Below are positions 5,661 to 8,868 of a stretch of DNA of 8,868 nt, piece after piece. Where the stretch lies: contig JACMMY010000213.1 in assembly GCA_014378805.1 (NCBI GenBank), positions 1 through 8,868 on the forward strand, given 5' to 3'. Each line of letters starts with the position of its first letter. Within the stretch, counting starts at the first letter, position 1. The position numbers and the translations under genes are program-made. The DNA comes from Moraxellaceae bacterium (GTDB lineage: Bacteria > Pseudomonadota > Gammaproteobacteria > Pseudomonadales > Moraxellaceae). Below the pieces are notes generated by a model, which was given only the letters and a program-made list of their open reading frames with translations, made no database searches and had not been told where the DNA came from.

Positions 5661-6518
5661 ATGAATTTATTTTCTAAATATGGCATTTATATTTTTCTGA
5701 GCGTTCTCTCTCCTCTCATCAACGCACAGGAATTGAGCGACCAGTTCAATATTGACGCATCATCGAAATATATTGAGAGAGCGAAGAACTTCAATCCTTC
5801 CTCCAATATGCCATTTGGCACACCATGCGACACGAATGGCACTCTCAAAGATGATTACGAACAAATGAACCGCCTACTCTCGTCTGGTGAAGGCGCAGAG
5901 GCTGAGGCACAAGGAAACTTACTCGCTACCAAGTCCGCTAGCTGTGCGCTTGTTCATCGTGGAAAACAAAATGCCCCAGTAGCAAAATGGGCTTTTTTAA
6001 CCGGAGCTGGTTTGATGGCAGGATTAATGAATAATCCACCGCAGAGAGATAATAATTTAACCACCAGAGTTCGTACCTACCTGTCATTTGCGCAGTCATA
6101 CGGCATGCATAGTGCTGACAACGCTTTGACTGCTCTGGAAAAACTCACCAAATCAGTAGCAACAAGTTCATCTGCACCAAGAGCAATCTCTTCTACAACG
6201 ATGGTCGCTGAGTTCTCAGAAAACGCCTTGTCGTTTTGGAAGAAAAATGAAGGTCAACTCATCCTTGTGACAGGTCCCGTTCTGTCCATTGGTGGAGATA
6301 ACGAGCAAGCTAGAATTTCTATTGATGGCGCGCCAAAATCACTCCCCTTAGAAAAGAGAAGTTTGATTTTTCATCGTGTCGCTTGCAACCTGACATCGCC
6401 AGAAGAAATAGACAAAGCGGCTAACTTAAAGAAAGGTCAAACCGTGAAAGTGATGGGTGTTCTTCATCGCAATTCAATTGGCACTATTTTGGAGCTTCGA
6501 CAGTGTTCAATTCGTTAA
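5661..6518 (+). CDS. Secreted protein with C-terminal OB-fold-like (tRNA_anti-like) domain
   Basis: A 285-residue protein. Residues 1-22 form a signal peptide (MNLFSKYG, then a hydrophobic run, then LINA before QE), so it should be exported to the periplasm. The middle (about 23-170) has no recognised domain and includes a hydrophobic glycine-rich patch at 112-123. Residues about 180-284 look like the OB-fold domain often called tRNA_anti-like: a strand with LVTGPV, an ARISIDG strand, VAC, a conserved LKKGQTVKVMGV motif, and a closing strand ending in LRQCSIR. C242 and C282 could form a disulfide. Such domains occur in many exported bacterial proteins of unknown role. The ATG at 5661 has AGGA 8 bases upstream. 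The gene is divergent from the XRE repressor; a zinc-ribbon membrane gene follows after 66 bases on the same strand. Confidence 0.85.
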   Translation: MNLFSKYGIYIFLSVLSPLINAQELSDQFNIDASSKYIERAKNFNPSSNMPFGTPCDTNGTLKDDYEQMNRLLSSGEGAEAEAQGNLLATKSASCALVHRGKQNAPVAKWAFLTGAGLMAGLMNNPPQRDNNLTTRVRTYLSFAQSYGMHSADNALTALEKLTKSVATSSSAPRAISSTTMVAEFSENALSFWKKNEGQLILVTGPVLSIGGDNEQARISIDGAPKSLPLEKRSLIFHRVACNLTSPEEIDKAANLKKGQTVKVMGVLHRNSIGTILELRQCSIR

Positions 6519-6584
6519 TCTTGGTCAGTCGCTTAAAAAAAATTTAGACTTCTATACGTTAAAAATCAGTTCGAATTTATTGGG

Positions 6585-6959
6585 ATGAAAAAAACAATGG
6601 ATCACATCCAATGCAGCAGTTGCAATCGACAAGTCATTCCACGACTTTGGCACTATTCTCCGATTTTAGGGCGCTTCCGATACTTAAAAACGCAGCACTT
6701 ATGTCCCTTTTGTGGGGTGGAAATGTATACCACCGGCGGATCAATAAACTTTGTAGGAAAAATTGTTCTAGTATTACTCTTTCTACTAACCTTCTCCACC
6801 ATACGAAGGGCACTAAATGAACTAGGGCCAGTTGGAAATATTCTCGCATCGGTCATTGGACTTACTATCATTGCGATAATTTATTTAACGGCAGCAAAAG
6901 CGGTTTGGAGATTTATAAAAAGTTTTATTTCAGGTGTTCGCAACTTGATTAGTAAATAG
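6585..6959 (+). CDS. Zinc-ribbon membrane protein, 124 aa
   Basis: The N-terminal part has two CxxC knuckles, CSSC (C10, C13) and CPFC (C40, C43), a spacing typical of a four-cysteine zinc ribbon. Two hydrophobic helices follow at about 56-72 and 84-105, then a basic tail, FIKSFISGVRNLISK. The zinc ribbon would be cytoplasmic and attached to the inner membrane. Proteins of this plan are common and mostly uncharacterised. The start is uncertain: ATG 6585 and ATG 6597 both lack a good Shine-Dalgarno, and either keeps both cysteine pairs. It lies 66 bases after the OB-fold gene with no visible terminator between them, so the two are probably co-transcribed. A stem-loop at 7058-7088 would end the transcript. 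Confidence 0.82.
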   Translation: MKKTMDHIQCSSCNRQVIPRLWHYSPILGRFRYLKTQHLCPFCGVEMYTTGGSINFVGKIVLVLLFLLTFSTIRRALNELGPVGNILASVIGLTIIAIIYLTAAKAVWRFIKSFISGVRNLISK

Positions 6960-7057
6960 TTTCTGTGTTTCGTGCCTGACTATGAATCGTCAAATCGAGC
7001 ACGCGGCGATGCATTTTTTAACAAGCTTCGCATCAATTTATTAACAATATTTAGTGT

Positions 7058-7088
7058 TCGGTGTGGCGATGTTTTCAGGCTACACCGA
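7058..7088 (+). terminator. Stem-loop between the zinc-ribbon gene and the convergent integrase gene
   Basis: TCGGTGTGGC (7058-7067) pairs with GCTACACCGA (7079-7088), 10 bp including one G-T pair, with an 11-base loop, followed by TTTATTT. It fits an intrinsic terminator for rightward transcription. The integrase gene, reading leftward, stops just before it, so it could serve both, though the leftward side lacks a T run. Confidence 0.6.
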
Positions 7089-7093
7089 TTTAT

Positions 7094-8098
7094 TTAAATC
7101 AAGATACGCTCAACTTCATCGAGCGCCACATCATCATCTCGACGGTCATACAGTTGCGTCGTCGTAGGGGATGCATGTCCAGCCATCTGCTGTGCGATTT
7201 CTAACCGTCCGCCATTTTTTAGATACGCCGTAATACCTGTCGCTCGGAAAGTATGACAATTAATCGGCCTATCAATTCCTGCAGCACGTGCGCGGGCATT
7301 TACCATAGTCCAGACGTTATTTTCAAGTAAAGAGATATCTGATAACCCAGCCTTAGCAGAGCGACTACTCATCGAACAGAACAACAAGGCTTTTTTATTA
7401 TGAATCAAATCGGCTTGTGCAAGATACTCATCGAGGTAGGTTTCCAATAAATGATGGCACGGAAGATCAATTGTCTGGCCACCCTTCTCTACGAAACGCA
7501 ACCAGGCTCGACGTCCTCGCGTTTGATAATCCCCCACTTTTAACGCCAGTGTCGCCGAGATACGTGCAAAGGTATAAGCCATCGTGGCAATCAAGGCCCG
7601 ATCGCGTAGTCCTTTTATAGTAGAGATATCGATCATATCAAGAATTGCCCTGGCCTCTTCCGGTAAGAGGACCGGCGTCAATCCATGCCGATTTACCTGT
7701 TTGGGTGCCTTCACTGAAGTCGCTGGGTTCACAGGCAAGACCTGTCGCACCACTAAAAAATCACAGAGCTGCCGAATCGCCGACAAACTTTGTTTCACAG
7801 TCGCCGGCCGCAGACCATCTTTTAGCATTTGTTCGATATAGGTAGCGATATGCCATGCCTGAAGCTGTCGCAAATTAGTTAGTTTCAGATCGGTCTCAAG
7901 CCAGGCAGAAAATCGAGATACTGCTTTCGCATATGCAAGTCGTGTATGTGAATTGCGCAAGGTAGCCACAAAGAACTCAATAAAGGCATGTGTGCCAGCA
8001 GGGCCGGTAGCAGCAATTATTGCCGGAACAAAAAGTGAGGATTTTGTTGCCAGACTCCAGTTGGACGCTGAACTAATAACGCTTTCTAAATCACTCAT
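7094..8098 (-). CDS. Tyrosine recombinase / integrase, complete
   Basis: A 334-residue site-specific recombinase. An N-terminal SAM-like core-binding domain (about 35-130, with HTRLAYAKAVSRFSAWL and PATVKQSLSAIRQLCDFL) is followed by the catalytic domain (about 140-330). All active-site residues can be seen: R179 in ARIS, K205 in VEKGG, H282 and R285 in HTFR, H308 in GHAS, and nucleophile Y317 in QLYDRR. Such enzymes cut and rejoin DNA through a 3'-phosphotyrosine link and move islands, phages or plasmids, or resolve dimers. It lacks the long arm-binding N-terminus of lambda-type integrases and the extra helix of integron IntI, and the C-terminal TTTQLYDRRDDDVALDEVERI is typical of a free-standing XerC/D-like accessory group. 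The ATG at 8098 has no clear Shine-Dalgarno. An 11-bp inverted repeat lies 47 bases upstream. No excisionase gene was recognised. Confidence 0.95.
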   Translation of the reverse strand: MSDLESVISSASNWSLATKSSLFVPAIIAATGPAGTHAFIEFFVATLRNSHTRLAYAKAVSRFSAWLETDLKLTNLRQLQAWHIATYIEQMLKDGLRPATVKQSLSAIRQLCDFLVVRQVLPVNPATSVKAPKQVNRHGLTPVLLPEEARAILDMIDISTIKGLRDRALIATMAYTFARISATLALKVGDYQTRGRRAWLRFVEKGGQTIDLPCHHLLETYLDEYLAQADLIHNKKALLFCSMSSRSAKAGLSDISLLENNVWTMVNARARAAGIDRPINCHTFRATGITAYLKNGGRLEIAQQMAGHASPTTTQLYDRRDDDVALDEVERILI

Positions 8099-8144
8099 AA
8101 AAATATATTTAAAGAATTTGAATGAATTTAAGCATATCTCAGTA

Positions 8145-8172
8145 ATGAAGAATAACTACGTTTATTCTTCAT
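8145..8172. repeat. Perfect 11-bp inverted repeat upstream of the integrase
   Basis: ATGAAGAATAA (8145-8155) and TTATTCTTCAT (8162-8172) are exact reverse complements around CTACGT. The site begins 46 bases before the integrase start codon. Tyrosine recombinase core sites have this form, two inverted arms of about 11 bp around a 6-8 bp spacer, so it could be the crossover site. It could equally be an operator or a hairpin. No second copy was seen in the window. Confidence 0.6.
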
Positions 8173-8539
8173 AATAAAAAATGATTATTGATGAACAGAA
8201 AATGAAGGCGACATCTTTTTTTGCCTCGGTATCAAATTCTTGGTGCATTGAGTGCTGTCCATATATTGGCAATTGCCTACTGTGTCAGGATAGGACGCTA
8301 TCAACTAGTGGCTAAGAACTATCGCGAAATCATGCGCAGAAGGCTTGTGGGTTGGACAGAAGTGATCCAATCTGATCACGTCATCTCATAATTTTCGACC
8401 ACTACTGGAACTTTTGCGTCAAAACCTTAATTTCAACAATTATCAGAAGTTAAGTTGACATCCTCAGCATGCCATCAAATCTATTCACGCTTATTCGTCC
8501 TTGTCGTAAGGCTTGACCGGATACCCTAGAGAAAACAGC
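8173..8539. other. Region between the two integrase genes, no convincing gene
   Basis: This holds a 44-codon ORF with a CxxCC...CxxC pattern (8181-8315, rightward, no Shine-Dalgarno), an 11-base match to O2 (CCATATATTGG, 8259-8269), palindrome GGCAATTGCC (8268-8277) and dyad GTGATC-CAATCT-GATCAC (8362-8379). It probably includes degraded upstream parts of the integrase remnant that follows, but no clear similarity could be read in any frame before about 8540. Confidence 0.45.
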
Positions 8540-8868
8540 CCTTTTAATGTACGGTTATTACGCGAAGTATTTAGTTTGCAAGCCGCGCAGAATGGCCAAT
8601 TAGTAGAACCATCACCCGCACATAAAAAAGCATTAGTAGCCGCTGGGTTGCCAGACCTAACTCTGCATCGCTTGCGTCGTTCTTTTTGCTCGCTGGCAGA
8701 TTGGACGGAAACACCTGTCGGAGTCATCGCGCAAATCATGGGGCACAAAGCAAGCGCCATAGCTGAAAACATTATCGTTACCACCCAATTGATTTACTTT
8801 AGGATGTGTCACATAAAAATAGAGGCGTGGATATTAGAAGAGGCTCAAATTGACTTCTCTTTGAAACA
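8540..8868 (+). pseudogene. Decayed phage-type integrase, C-terminal catalytic part (runs off window)
   Basis: One rightward frame reads VFSLQAAQNGQLVEPSPAHK, LPDLTLHRLRRSF, then WTETPVGVIAQIMGHKASAIAE, and later FRMCHIKIEAWILEEAQIDF. This is the C-terminal third of a phage/island integrase: HxLR box, GHK box and the usual RMWHxKIEAWILEQAGI tail. It differs from the complete integrase next door. The frame has a stop at 8507-8509 and no upstream domain, so the gene is truncated at its 5' side. The active-site tyrosine is lost. After AIAE the frame reads NIIVTTQLIYF, but the -1 frame gives KHYRYHPIDLL, the expected sequence. One A is missing from the run at 8766-8769 and one extra T lies near 8797-8800, together restoring the frame. 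Confidence 0.85.

Noticed and set aside
7094..8098. Integron integrase (IntI) with attC sites
   Set aside because: The recombinase lacks the IntI-specific extra helix region. The stem-loop at 7058-7088 has no attC-type R and L boxes and is better read as a terminator.
8181..8315. 44-codon cysteine-rich ORF (WCIECC...CLLC)
   Set aside because: The cysteine pattern hints at metal binding, but there is no Shine-Dalgarno, no family and no neighbour support, and it lies in a region of gene decay.
8362..8379. Dyad GTGATC-CAATCT-GATCAC as an operator
   Set aside because: A single perfect 6-6-6 dyad with no gene start close by and no second copy; could be chance.
8491..8784. Leftward 97-codon ORF at the right edge
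   Set aside because: It is antisense to the integrase remnant, whose rightward frame carries clear recombinase motifs.

Overview
The window looks like an accessory (genomic-island or prophage-remnant) segment of a proteobacterium, most likely a betaproteobacterium of the Burkholderiales. That placement is an inference from how familiar the nuclease tail, the XRE regulator and the integrase remnant look compared with proteins of that group; no rRNA or core gene is present to confirm it. Base composition is patchy: the nuclease tail and the integrase are close to balanced in GC, while about 3950-5600 is strongly AT-rich and holds little coding sequence.

Layout, left to right. (1) 2-250 is the C-terminal end of a DNA/RNA non-specific endonuclease, cut by the window edge. 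(2) 251-1087 has no convincing gene. It holds a terminator-like hairpin at 649-668, possibly the 3' end of a small RNA, and four copies of the palindrome GGCAACTAGTTGCC (897-1070) with centres 52, 53 and 51 bp apart. A 61-codon ORF (1088-1273) follows directly. (3) A leftward cluster of a small two-helix membrane protein (3682-3948), a membrane-anchored tandem AAA+ ATPase (1484-3490) and a 49-residue ORF (1290-1439). (4) An AT-rich stretch, 3949-5211, with hairpins and only weak ORFs. (5) A leftward XRE-family repressor (5212-5448) with two near-identical operators (5456-5471 and 5503-5518). Facing away from it are a secreted protein with a C-terminal OB-fold-like domain (5661-6518) and a zinc-ribbon membrane protein (6585-6959). 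(6) A complete leftward tyrosine recombinase (7094-8098) with all catalytic residues. (7) At the right edge, the decayed C-terminal part of a second, unrelated tyrosine integrase (about 8540-8868), whose active-site tyrosine was removed by two compensating indels.

How it may work together (inference). The two integrases and the low-GC interior fit repeated integration. The most system-like unit is the membrane AAA+ ATPase with its small membrane partner: by domain logic, an unfoldase or extractase acting at the inner face of the membrane. The XRE repressor probably controls its own promoter and may control the divergent envelope-gene pair. The palindrome array is the strongest unexplained non-coding signal. 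No CRISPR, toxin-antitoxin pair, restriction-modification genes or phage structural genes were recognised.
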